This document shows, in pieces, positions 1-7,118 of a stretch of 13,733 nt of DNA. The stretch spans positions 1 through 13,733 of the forward strand of contig JAEZHJ010000202.1 of NCBI GenBank assembly GCA_023436925.1, in the 5' to 3' direction. This stretch comes from Actinomycetes bacterium (lineage in GTDB: Bacteria > Actinomycetota > Actinomycetes > Propionibacteriales > Propionibacteriaceae). The first letter of the stretch is position 1. The number at the start of each line of letters is the position of its first letter. Under the pieces are notes generated by a model. That model worked only from the letters and a program-made list of their open reading frames with translations. It did not search any database and was not told where the DNA came from. A program made the translations under genes and the position numbers.

Positions 1-1
1 G

Positions 2-1645
2 GTGCAGGCGATCCTCCACGACTCCTACCCGGTGCGGCACTGGGACCACGACCTCGGCCCCGACCAGCCCCGCCGGTTCGTCGCCGACCTCGCCGCGGCG
101 AAGGACGAGCCGGCGTCCCCGATGCCCGTCCCGGACGGCGAGGACGCGCCCTGGCAGGCGCCGGGCCTGCTCACCTTGCGGCAGCTGACCGGCGCTGGCC
201 GGCAGTTGCTCGAGCACACCGCCGACCTCTCCGCCGACGGTGCCACCATTGTGACGAGCTGGTCGGTCGCCGCCCCCGGGGCTGCGGTGCGCTCCACCCT
301 GGTGGCGATCGACACCGCCACCGGTGAGCGTCGCACCCTCGTCGACGATCCGGACGCCGAGGCGCACGCCCCGACCATCTCGCCCGACGGCACCCGGGTC
401 GCCTTTCTGCGCGAAACGGTCACCAGCCCCGAGCGCTCGCCGGTGGTCCGGCTGGCGCTGGTGCCGCTCGGCGGCGGCGAGGCCACCGTGCTGGCCGACG
501 ACTGGGACCGCTGGCCGACCTCGGTCGCCTGGCTGCCCGACGGCTCCGGACTGGTGGTGACCGCAGACTCCGACGGTCGCGGCCCGATCTTCCTGGTCGG
601 GCTGGGGGAGACCACCGTCGTCGAGCAGGTCACATCAGCCGACGCCGCCTTCACCGACGTGCGGGTGGCCGCCGACGGCACCGCGCTCTACGCGCTACGG
701 GTGAGCTACGCCGCCCCGGCCGAACCCGTACGGATCGACCTGGCCGCCTTCCTCGGCTCCGGGGAGCCGGGCGAGCGCCGACCCGTCACCGAGACCGTGC
801 TGCCCGCCCCGGCCGCGCTGCCGGCGCTGCCCGGTGAGCTGCGCGAGGTGGACGCCACGGCCTCCGACGGCGTGCGGGTGCGCGGCTGGCTCGCGCTGCC
901 CGAGGGGGCCTCAGCATCCGCGCCCGCGCCGCTGCTGGTATGGATCCACGGCGGCCCGCTGAACTCCTGGAACGCCTGGTCGTGGCGCTGGAACCCGTGG
1001 CTGATGGTGGCGCAGGGCTACGCCGTCCTGCTGCCCGACCCGGCGCTGTCCACCGGGTACGGCCAGGACTTCGTGCAACGCGGCTGGGGTCGCTGGGGTG
1101 CCGAGCCGTACACCGACCTGATGGCGATCACCGACGCCGCCGTCGCGCTGCCCGAGATCGACCAGACCCGGACCGCGGCGATGGGCGGCTCCTTCGGGGG
1201 CTACATGGCCAACTGGGTCGCCGGCCACACCGACCGGTTCAAGGCGATCGTCACCCACGCCAGCCTCTGGGCGCTGGACCAGTTCGGCCCGACCACCGAC
1301 CACGGCTACTACTGGCAGCGCGAGATGACCCCCGAGATGGCGCTGGCCAACAGCCCGCACCGGTTCGTCGACCAGATCCGCACCCCGATGCTCGTGATCC
1401 ACGGTGATCGCGACTACCGGGTGCCGATCGGCGAGGGGCTGCGGCTGTGGTTCGAGCTGCTCACCGAGTCGGGCCTCCCGGCCGCCGAGGACGGCGGCAC
1501 CGTCCACCGGTTCCTGTACTTCCCCGACGAGAACCACTGGGTGCTCAGCCCCCAGCACGCCAAGGTGTGGTACCAGACCGTGCTGGCCTTCCTGTCCGAG
1601 CACGTGCTCGGACAGCCGGGAGAACTGCCGGCTACCTTGGGCTGA
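2..1645 (+). CDS. S9-family (prolyl oligopeptidase / acylaminoacyl-peptidase-like) serine peptidase, 5' truncated by window
   Basis: The 547 visible residues contain a beta-propeller-like N-terminal half (roughly residues 60-270, with repeated SPDGT- and LPDGSG-type blade motifs) followed by an alpha/beta-hydrolase domain (about 290-535). The catalytic triad is readable: Ser397 in GGSFGGY, Asp471 in HGDRDYRVP and His512 in ENHWV. An HGGP motif near residue 316 fits the oxyanion-hole region. Proteins of this family cleave short peptides or acylated amino acids, usually in the cytoplasm. The protein opens directly inside a conserved-looking ILHDSYPVRHWDHD segment and the family is usually 600-700 residues, so I infer that about 100-150 N-terminal residues lie left of the window. 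The GTG at position 2 is therefore not claimed as the true start. The 3' end overlaps the convergent minus-strand gene by 14 nt. The exact substrate cannot be assigned from the sequence. Confidence 0.93.
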   Translation: MQAILHDSYPVRHWDHDLGPDQPRRFVADLAAAKDEPASPMPVPDGEDAPWQAPGLLTLRQLTGAGRQLLEHTADLSADGATIVTSWSVAAPGAAVRSTLVAIDTATGERRTLVDDPDAEAHAPTISPDGTRVAFLRETVTSPERSPVVRLALVPLGGGEATVLADDWDRWPTSVAWLPDGSGLVVTADSDGRGPIFLVGLGETTVVEQVTSADAAFTDVRVAADGTALYALRVSYAAPAEPVRIDLAAFLGSGEPGERRPVTETVLPAPAALPALPGELREVDATASDGVRVRGWLALPEGASASAPAPLLVWIHGGPLNSWNAWSWRWNPWLMVAQGYAVLLPDPALSTGYGQDFVQRGWGRWGAEPYTDLMAITDAAVALPEIDQTRTAAMGGSFGGYMANWVAGHTDRFKAIVTHASLWALDQFGPTTDHGYYWQREMTPEMALANSPHRFVDQIRTPMLVIHGDRDYRVPIGEGLRLWFELLTESGLPAAEDGGTVHRFLYFPDENHWVLSPQHAKVWYQTVLAFLSEHVLGQPGELPATLG

Positions 1646-1991
1646 GCCAGGCCCCGGGAGGCAGGGCCGCGACCGCGGCCAGGATCGAGTCGCGGGCATC
1701 ACCGGGGGTGGCCGGGAGCCTGGGGATCCCCATCCGGTCCAGCAGCCGCGCCATGCCCGCACCGACGTGGTCCACCACGATCGCGGACACGGCCTGGTCG
1801 CGCAGGAACCTCACGACCCGGGCGTGGTGAGCGCCGTGGGTGCCGAGGTCATGGGACTCGTCCCAGCCCACCTCATGGATGGTCCAGGCCGTCACGCGGG
1901 GCCCGGTCACCTCAGCGACCCCCACCCAGCGGGCCTTGCCCCAGGCTGGCGCGGTGCGGCCGTCAACGGTGACGGGTGTGGCGACGATCAC
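1632..1991 (-). CDS. NifX/NifB-domain-like small protein (dinitrogenase cofactor biosynthesis fold), function unknown
   Basis: This is a 119-residue protein if started at the GTG at 1991. I prefer this start because GAGGAG lies 7 nt upstream (1999-2004) and the first residues (IVATPVTVDG) form the first beta strand expected of the fold. A longer reading to 2063 adds 24 unconvincing residues. The core pattern, residues about 56-90 (HHARVVRFLRDQ, then AIVVDHVGAGMARLLDRMGI), resembles the NifX/NifB C-terminal domain, which binds iron-molybdenum cofactor precursors in nitrogen fixers. Standalone versions are widespread with no known role. Residues HTHGAHH-like around 48-56 (DLGTHGAHH) are rich in His and could bind metal, which is inference. 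No nif genes are visible, so a nitrogenase role is unlikely. Its stop codon overlaps the end of the S9 peptidase gene on the other strand. Confidence 0.75.
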   Translation of the reverse strand: MIVATPVTVDGRTAPAWGKARWVGVAEVTGPRVTAWTIHEVGWDESHDLGTHGAHHARVVRFLRDQAVSAIVVDHVGAGMARLLDRMGIPRLPATPGDARDSILAAVAALPPGAWLSPR

Positions 1992-1998
1992 GAGGGCG

Positions 1999-2004
1999 CT
2001 CCTC
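1999..2004 (-). promoter_or_regulatory. Ribosome binding site deciding the GTG start of the NifX-like gene
   Basis: On the minus strand GAGGAG is followed by a 7-nt spacer and GTG at 1991. This supports the short form of the protein over the open frame extending to 2063. A TACGAT hexamer lies further upstream and could be a -10 element, but no convincing -35 accompanies it. Confidence 0.65.
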
Positions 2005-2088
2005 AACAGTGCGGGCGTTCGACGGTATCCATCGTATGGGGCGGACAACCTTCCGGCGACCAAACCGGCTTGCCGCCGCCTTCCCGAC

Positions 2089-2976
2089 TCAGAACTCAGG
2101 CTTGCCGGAACGCCAGTAGCCCATGAAGGCCACCGACCTCCGGTCGACTCCGAGTTCGCCGACCAGGTAGCGGCGCAACGCCTTGATCGCGCTCGCCTCG
2201 CCGGCCAGCCAGGCGTAGAGCGGGGTGGCCGCCAGCGCGGCCCCGCCGCGCGGGCTGCGCGGCGCCTCCCACAGGATCTCCCGGTCGACGTCGACCTCCT
2301 CGACGGCGTGCGCCTCGCCGGCCGGAGCCAGTTCGGCGGCTGCCCGGCAGCCCTCGCCGATCAGCGCCTCGCCGCGGGGCCGTCCGACCCGGGGGAAGAC
2401 ACGGATGTCGAAGCCGGGGTGGGTCGGCAGGTAGCCGACATCGTCGGTGCCGGGCACCTCCAGGACAGCGATCCCACGGGCCTGGGACGGGAGCTGCTCG
2501 AGGATCGCGGCGATCGCCGGGGCCGCCGTTTCGTCGCCGGCCAGCAGGTAGCTCCCGGTTCGGGGTGGAGGCAGGAAGTCGACCCCGCCGTACCGGGCCG
2601 GGGAATCAGTGGTGGGTCCCACCAGGATCACCTCATCGCCCACCCCGGCTTCGGCGATCCAGGCCGAGGCAGGCCCGTCCACCGGGTGCACGACCATGTC
2701 GACGTCGACCTCGCCGGGCCGCGCCTTGCGGACGGTGTAGGTGCGAAACGGCGGGCGGTCGGCCTCCGGCAACTCCCGCCAGCGCAGGAACCAGTCCTCG
2801 CCCCGCGGGAAGTCGGCCAGGTCCCCGTCCGGCAAGGGCAGGACGACCTTGATGCGCTGGTCCCAACCCGGGTCGCGCCAGCCGGCCAGACTGTCCCCGG
2901 TGAAGGTGAACCGCCGGAAGCTGGGGGTGACGTCGGTCACCCGGGCGACCCGGACGGGGAAGAAGCCGAAGCTCAT
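2089..2976 (-). CDS. Siderophore-interacting protein (FAD-dependent ferric-siderophore reductase, SIP/ViuB family)
   Basis: A 295-residue cytoplasmic flavoprotein of the size typical for the family. The N-terminal half is the FAD-binding barrel: FRRFTFTGDSL near residues 20-30, then the flavin-contacting RTYTVR motif at 78-83, DVDMVVH at 91-97 and GPASAW at 101-106. The C-terminal half is the NAD(P)H-binding domain, with GDETAAPAI at 147-155 and the family's closing GYWRSG at 286-291. Such proteins reduce imported ferric siderophore to release Fe(II). Its ATG overlaps the stop of the ABC ATPase gene (ATGA at 2973-2976), so it is the last gene of the siderophore import operon and is probably translationally coupled to it. 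It is expected to be co-regulated from the iron box upstream of the receptor gene. The siderophore class cannot be read from the sequence. Confidence 0.95.
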   Translation of the reverse strand: MSFGFFPVRVARVTDVTPSFRRFTFTGDSLAGWRDPGWDQRIKVVLPLPDGDLADFPRGEDWFLRWRELPEADRPPFRTYTVRKARPGEVDVDMVVHPVDGPASAWIAEAGVGDEVILVGPTTDSPARYGGVDFLPPPRTGSYLLAGDETAAPAIAAILEQLPSQARGIAVLEVPGTDDVGYLPTHPGFDIRVFPRVGRPRGEALIGEGCRAAAELAPAGEAHAVEEVDVDREILWEAPRSPRGGAALAATPLYAWLAGEASAIKALRRYLVGELGVDRRSVAFMGYWRSGKPEF

Positions 2977-3845
2977 GCGGCGCTCCCGGCGGTGACGGCC
3001 GAGCCGCGTGCCGCAGCATCCTGATGAGCCGGGCGGGACTCGGCGGGATCACAGTGGTGCCGGCCGCGCGGGAGCACCATCGGCCCACCCGAGACGGGGT
3101 CGGTGACGACGAGGCAGTCCAGGCCGAACACCTCGCGCACCAGATCGGGGGTCACGACCGCCGAGGGGGTGTCGCTGGCGACCACCCGTCCGTCGTGCAC
3201 GGCGACCATGTGGTCGGCGTACCGCGCGGCGAGGTTGATGTCGTGCAGCACCATCACGATGGTCGTGCCGCGCTGCCGGTTCAGGTCGGTGAGCAGGTCG
3301 AGGATCTCGATCTGGTGGGTGACGTCGAGGAAGGTGGTCGGCTCGTCCAGCAGCAGGATGTCGCTGCGCTGGGCCAGGGCCATCGCCAGCCAGACCCGTT
3401 GCCGCTGCCCGCCGGAGAGCTCGTCGACGCTGCGGTCGGCCAGGTCGGTGATCCCGGTCGCTGCCAGCGCCTCGGCCACCGCCTCGTCGTCGGCCGGGGT
3501 GGGGCTGCAGAAGAGTCGCTGGTGCGGGTGGCGACCGCGGCCCACCAGGTCGGCCACCACGATGCCCTCGGGGGCGATCGGTGACTGCGGCAGCAGGCCG
3601 AGCGACTTGGCCAGGACCCGGGTCGGCAGCCGGTGGACGTCGTTGCCGTCCAGCAGCACCTGTCCGCCGGACGGGACCAGCAGCCGGGCGAGCGTCTTCA
3701 GCAGCGTCGACTTGCCGCACGCGTTGGGACCGATGATGGTCGTCACCTGCCCGCCGGGGATCTCCAGGTCGATCCCGTCCACGACGGTGCGCACGCCGTA
3801 GCCGGCGACCAGGTGCTGGGCAGCAAGGGTGTGGTGAATGGTCAC
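2973..3845 (-). CDS. Iron-siderophore ABC transporter ATP-binding protein (FecE/FepC-like)
   Basis: A 290-residue nucleotide-binding subunit that powers siderophore import at the inner face of the membrane. All motifs are present: Walker A GPNACGKST (39-47), Q-loop Gln87 (LLPQS), signature LSGGQ (143-147), Walker B ILLLDE (163-168) and the switch histidine His201 (LHD). The LLPQ and GRGRHPHQ stretches are typical of the FepC/FecE group. I place the start at GTG 3845, which overlaps the preceding permease stop as GTGA. The frame stays open far upstream, but that extension is a shadow of the permease gene. A tail of about 28 residues follows the usual end near GRHH (261-264); it is rich in Ala, His and Asp and looks disordered. 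The stop overlaps the start of the siderophore reductase gene. Confidence 0.96.
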   Translation of the reverse strand: MTIHHTLAAQHLVAGYGVRTVVDGIDLEIPGGQVTTIIGPNACGKSTLLKTLARLLVPSGGQVLLDGNDVHRLPTRVLAKSLGLLPQSPIAPEGIVVADLVGRGRHPHQRLFCSPTPADDEAVAEALAATGITDLADRSVDELSGGQRQRVWLAMALAQRSDILLLDEPTTFLDVTHQIEILDLLTDLNRQRGTTIVMVLHDINLAARYADHMVAVHDGRVVASDTPSAVVTPDLVREVFGLDCLVVTDPVSGGPMVLPRGRHHCDPAESRPAHQDAAARGSAVTAGSAA

Positions 3846-4876
3846 GCGGAACCTCCGGCGCGGTTGATGCGGGCGAGCAGGAAGATCAGGTACGGAGCGC
3901 CGAGGATGCCGGTGACGACACCCACGGGGAACCGGGTGGAGAAGGCGAACTGGCCGAGCAGGTCGGCGCCCAGCACGAGGGCCGCGCCGACCAGGGCGGC
4001 GGGCAGCAGCACCGGGGTGCCGGGACCGGCCACTCGGGTGGCGATCGGTCCGGCCAGGAAGGCGACGAAGGCGATCGGGCCGGTGGTGGCGGTGGCGAAG
4101 GCGACCAGGCCGACCGCGGCCAGCACCATCACCACCCGGACGGCATCCACCCGCACGCCGAGCGCGGTGGCGGTCTGGTCGCCGAACTGCAGGGCACCCA
4201 GGTCGCGGCCCAGGACGAGCAGGACGCCGCCGAGCACCACGACCGCGATCGCCAGCGGCCCGACCTCCGCCATCCGGGTGCCGTTGAGGCTGCCGGTCAG
4301 CCAGCGGACCGCAGTGGGCACGTCCCATGCGGAGGCGTTCAGCAGCAGGTAGGAGACCACCGAGTCCAGCATCGCCCCGACGCCGATGCCGATCAGGATG
4401 AGCCGGCCCCCGCCGGCCTCGCCGCCCCGGGCCAGCCAGGCGATCAGCCCGGCGGTGAGGACGCCGGCCAGGACGGCGACCACCGAAACCGCCGGCCCGC
4501 TCCACTGGAGCACGAGGATGCACCACACCGCCGCGGCGCTCGCGCCGGCCGAGATCCCGATGATGTCCGGGCTCGCCAGCGGATTGCGCAGCATGGTCTG
4601 GAAGGCGGCGCCGGCGGCACCGAAGGCGAGTCCGGCGAGCAGGCCGGCCAGGGCGCGCGGCAGTCGCAGCGTCCCGATCGCGAAGGAGGCGCCCTTGACC
4701 TGTTCGCCGGACAGCACGCGCAGCACGTCCGAGAGCGGGTAGGTGGTCTCGCCCAGGCACAGCATCGCCACCACCAGCGCGAGCACGAGCACGGCGAGCC
4801 CGCCGATGGCGACCCGGCGCCGGCGGACGCGGCTGCGCCGGCCGGTGACGAGGCGTTCCAGGGCGATGGCGGTCAC
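3842..4876 (-). CDS. Iron-siderophore ABC transporter permease, second subunit (FecCD family, FepG-like)
   Basis: A 344-residue multi-pass membrane protein. It starts with a basic cytoplasmic stretch (RRSRVRRRR near residues 13-21), followed by the first membrane segment. The NPLASPDIIGISAGAS motif is diagnostic of FecCD permeases, and the C-terminal TGPIAFVAFLAGPIA segment followed by GILGAPYLIFLL closes the fold. About ten membrane segments are expected from the hydrophobic pattern. It should pair with the other permease to form the channel for ferric siderophore. The start is GTG 4876, overlapping the upstream permease stop by 4 nt (GTGA), and its own stop overlaps the ATPase start in the same manner. 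The PHxxR signature of the sister subunit appears here as AGPIATR, a common variation in the FepG-like partner. Confidence 0.95.
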   Translation of the reverse strand: MTAIALERLVTGRRSRVRRRRVAIGGLAVLVLALVVAMLCLGETTYPLSDVLRVLSGEQVKGASFAIGTLRLPRALAGLLAGLAFGAAGAAFQTMLRNPLASPDIIGISAGASAAAVWCILVLQWSGPAVSVVAVLAGVLTAGLIAWLARGGEAGGGRLILIGIGVGAMLDSVVSYLLLNASAWDVPTAVRWLTGSLNGTRMAEVGPLAIAVVVLGGVLLVLGRDLGALQFGDQTATALGVRVDAVRVVMVLAAVGLVAFATATTGPIAFVAFLAGPIATRVAGPGTPVLLPAALVGAALVLGADLLGQFAFSTRFPVGVVTGILGAPYLIFLLARINRAGGSA

Positions 4877-5925
4877 AGCGCACGCATCCTCGTGCGACGG
4901 GCGATGGCGATCAGCACCGGTGCGCCCAGCAGGGCGGTCACCACACCGGCTTCCAGTTCGCCCGGGCGGCCGACGACCCGGCCGATGACATCGGACAGGG
5001 TGAGCACCGCGGCGCCCGCCACCGCCGACAGCGGCAGGATCCAGCGCTGGTCCGGGCCGGTCAGCAAGCGGACGGCGTGCGGCACCATCAACCCCACGAA
5101 GGCGATCGGGCCGGCGACGGCGGTGGTGGCACCGCACAGCAGGACGGCGGCCAGGCCGGCGACCAGCCGTACCCGGCCGGTGTTCACACCGAGCCCGACA
5201 GCGACCTCGTCGCCCAGGGCGAGGACGTTCAGCGGGCGGGCGGACAGCAGGGCGACCACCGCCCCGACGAGGAGGAAGGGTGCGACGGTGAACATCGCCT
5301 CCCAGGTGGCGCCGCCGACCCCACCGACCTGCCAGAACCGGAAGACCGTCATCACGTCGATCCGCGGCAGCAGGATGGCGCTGATCAGCGAGGTGAGGGC
5401 GGCGGTGGTGGCCGCGCCGGCCAGGGCGAGCTTCACGGGGGTGGCGCCACCGCCTCCCATCGAGCCGATCAGGTAGACGAAGACCGCGGTCACCCCGGCG
5501 CCGGCGAGGGCGAGCCAGATGTACTGCTGCAGGGTGCTGATCCCGGCGAAGGCGATGCCGGCCACGACGAACAGGGAGGCGCCGGTGTTGACCCCCAGGA
5601 TGCCGGGATCGGCCAGCGGGTTGCGGGTCACGGCCTGCAGCAGGGCACCGGCCACGCCGAGCGCCGCGCCGGCGACCAGTGCCAGTGCCGTGCGCGGGAT
5701 CCGCTCCCGGACGGCGATCGCCGCCACGCTCTGGGGGTCCACCGCGAACAGGCCGTCGATGATGTCGGCCAGCCCGACGTCCCGGGCGCCGAAGGCGATC
5801 GACGCGACGACGCAGGCCAGCAGCACCGCGGCACTCAGCCCCAGTGCGAGGCCGCGCCGGGACCGCCCGGCGCCCGCCACCGTGGTGGCGGGGGCCAGGT
5901 CGGCCTGCGGCGCGGCGAGGGTCAT
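4873..5925 (-). CDS. Iron-siderophore ABC transporter permease, first subunit (FecCD family, FepD-like)
   Basis: A 350-residue integral membrane protein with a short polar N-terminus and a first membrane segment at about residues 28-46 (ALGLSAAVLLACVVAS). RNPLADPGILGVNTGAS is the hallmark loop of the family, and near the C-terminus AVAGPIAFVGLMVPHAVR is the canonical pattern contacting the ATPase, followed by GALLGAPVL-like residues at the end. It forms the translocation channel with the second permease. The ATG at 5925 overlaps the receptor gene's stop as ATGA, so expression is tied to that gene. The two permeases are clearly paralogous in motif order but not near-identical, as usual for heterodimeric siderophore importers. 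Confidence 0.96.
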   Translation of the reverse strand: MTLAAPQADLAPATTVAGAGRSRRGLALGLSAAVLLACVVASIAFGARDVGLADIIDGLFAVDPQSVAAIAVRERIPRTALALVAGAALGVAGALLQAVTRNPLADPGILGVNTGASLFVVAGIAFAGISTLQQYIWLALAGAGVTAVFVYLIGSMGGGGATPVKLALAGAATTAALTSLISAILLPRIDVMTVFRFWQVGGVGGATWEAMFTVAPFLLVGAVVALLSARPLNVLALGDEVAVGLGVNTGRVRLVAGLAAVLLCGATTAVAGPIAFVGLMVPHAVRLLTGPDQRWILPLSAVAGAAVLTLSDVIGRVVGRPGELEAGVVTALLGAPVLIAIARRTRMRAL

Positions 5926-6950
5926 GCCTTGTCCGCCGCCGCGGCGATCAGCGGGAGGTACTTGTCCAGACCCCAGGTCAGCGACAGGGCGGTGGGCGGG
6001 GACACGGCCGCCGCCAGCGGGGTCCCGTCCTCGATCAGCACCACGGAGCCGCGCTTGATGGCGGGGATGGCGCCGAGCAGCGGGTCGGCCTGCAGCTGCT
6101 CCAGCAGGGCGGGGGTGCCGTAGGTCACGATGACGTCGACGTCGGAGAGGGTGTCGGCGTTCTCGGCGCTGATGTTCTCGTAGAACGAGGTGGAGCCCTG
6201 CGAGAGCTTCGTCACGCTGTCGGCGGGGGTGAGCCCGAGGTCGGTCAGGTAGGCGGCCCGGGCGTCATTGGTGGTGTAGACGCCCACCGTGCCGAAGTCG
6301 GTCGGGTTGAGGTAGAGGAAGGCGGTGGACTTGCCGGCGATCTGCGGGTAGCCGGCCACGGCCTGGGCGATCTTGCCCTCCAGGTCAGCGATCAGCGCGT
6401 CGCCCTGAGCGGCCAGCCCCATCCCGGCGGCGTCCACCTTGATGGTGTCCCGCCACGACGTCCCCCACGAGAGCCCCGGGTAGGCGATGGTCGGCGCGAT
6501 CTCGGAGAGGGTGTCGTACTCCTCCTGCGTGATGCCGGACAGGCCGGCCAGGATCACGTCCGGGTTGGTGTCGTTGACCGCCTCGAAGTTGATGCCGTCG
6601 GTCTCGTCGAACAGCGTCGGCGTCTCCGCGCCGAGTTCGGCCAGCCGGGCCGCCGTCCACTCGTGGACGCCGCTGGCGTCGGTCACGCCGTAGGTCTGGG
6701 CGGCGAAGCCCACCGGCACGACCCCGAGGGCGAGGGCGACGTCATGGTTCGCCCAGGCCACCGTGGCGACCCGCTCCGGCTTCGACTCGATGACCGTCTC
6801 GCCGTAGGCGTGCTTCACCGTGACCGGGAAGGCGGCGTCGCCGGCGGCGGCGGACGGCGTCTCGGTGGTCTGGCCGGCCGGGGTGGCCGGTGCGCCGCAG
6901 GCGGTCAGGGTGAGGACCAGGCCGGCGGCCAGGACGGGGACGAATCGCAT
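5922..6950 (-). CDS. Iron-siderophore ABC transporter substrate-binding lipoprotein (FepB/FhuD-like)
   Basis: A 342-residue exported receptor. It has a short basic start, a hydrophobic core and a lipobox LTAC with the acylated Cys at residue 18, followed by an Ala/Thr/Pro-rich linker to about residue 42. The mature part shows the features of the helical-backbone siderophore-binding family: KPERVATVAWANHDVALALGVVPVG in the first lobe and PDVILAGLSGITQEEYDTLSEIAP at the lobe boundary. It should bind ferric siderophore outside the membrane and deliver it to the two permeases. It is the first gene of the five-gene operon; GAGAGG lies 5 nt before the ATG (6956-6961). Upstream are a candidate promoter and an iron-regulator box. 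The ligand could also be a related iron chelate; the downstream siderophore reductase favours siderophore over heme. Confidence 0.95.
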   Translation of the reverse strand: MRFVPVLAAGLVLTLTACGAPATPAGQTTETPSAAAGDAAFPVTVKHAYGETVIESKPERVATVAWANHDVALALGVVPVGFAAQTYGVTDASGVHEWTAARLAELGAETPTLFDETDGINFEAVNDTNPDVILAGLSGITQEEYDTLSEIAPTIAYPGLSWGTSWRDTIKVDAAGMGLAAQGDALIADLEGKIAQAVAGYPQIAGKSTAFLYLNPTDFGTVGVYTTNDARAAYLTDLGLTPADSVTKLSQGSTSFYENISAENADTLSDVDVIVTYGTPALLEQLQADPLLGAIPAIKRGSVVLIEDGTPLAAAVSPPTALSLTWGLDKYLPLIAAAADKA

Positions 6951-6972
6951 CGGAACCTCTCAGGACGGGCGG

Positions 6973-6988
6973 TGGAGCATGCGCTCCA
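6973..6988 (-). other. Inverted repeat in the 5' leader of the siderophore operon
   Basis: TGGAGC and GCTCCA flank a 4-nt ATGC loop, giving a 6-bp perfect stem between the iron box and the ribosome binding site of the receptor gene. In the transcript it would form a small hairpin about 12 nt upstream of the Shine-Dalgarno. Function is unknown; it may be a stability element or chance. Confidence 0.35.
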
Positions 6989-6990
6989 AC

Positions 6991-7009
6991 CGAGGTAAGG
7001 CTTACCTAA
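6991..7009 (-). promoter_or_regulatory. DtxR/IdeR-type iron box (operator)
   Basis: Read on the minus strand the 19 bases are TTAGGTAAGCCTTACCTCG, which match the DtxR/IdeR consensus TTAGGTTAGSCTAACCTAA at 15 of 19 positions by my count. The core AGGTAAG-G-CTTACCT (6993-7007) is a perfect 7-1-7 inverted repeat. The box lies 41 bp upstream of the receptor ATG and just downstream of a -10-like hexamer, the usual place for repression by the Fe(II)-bound regulator. It also sits about 110 bp upstream of the divergent plus-strand gene, so it might affect both directions. Confidence 0.85.
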
Positions 7010-7014
7010 CCCAG

Positions 7015-7041
7015 ACAATATCGCAACCTCGGGGTAGTCAA
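7015..7041 (-). promoter_or_regulatory. Candidate promoter of the siderophore operon
   Basis: On the minus strand TTGACT (7036-7041) resembles a -35 element and TATTGT (7015-7020) a -10 element, separated by 15 bp, which is shorter than the optimum. The transcription start would then fall inside or next to the iron box, consistent with repression by a bound DtxR/IdeR protein. The exact -10 assignment is uncertain. Confidence 0.45.
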
Positions 7042-7106
7042 AATCAGAACCCAGAAATCCATGGGCCCGTTGCTCGCCGAGGGGGCATGCTGGGGGGAGC
7101 GGCGGC

Positions 7107-7114
7107 GGAGGAGG
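7107..7114 (+). promoter_or_regulatory. Ribosome binding site favouring GTG 7119
   Basis: GGAGGAGG ends 4 nt before GTG 7119 and only 1 nt before GTG 7116. The spacing favours the second of the two adjacent GTG codons. Confidence 0.6.
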
Positions 7115-7118
7115 TGTG

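Noticed and set aside
1632..1991. Part of a nitrogen fixation cluster
   Set aside because: No other nif, fix or molybdenum genes are visible, and standalone NifX-like proteins are common in non-fixers.
1840..3024. 394-codon plus-strand open frame opposite the siderophore reductase
   Set aside because: No domain and unusual composition; the minus-strand reductase is clearly the real gene.
3846..4883. Upstream extension of the ABC ATPase reading frame
   Set aside because: The Arg/Pro-rich translation is a shadow of the permease gene; the GTGA overlap at 3842-3845 and the family length place the ATPase start at 3845.
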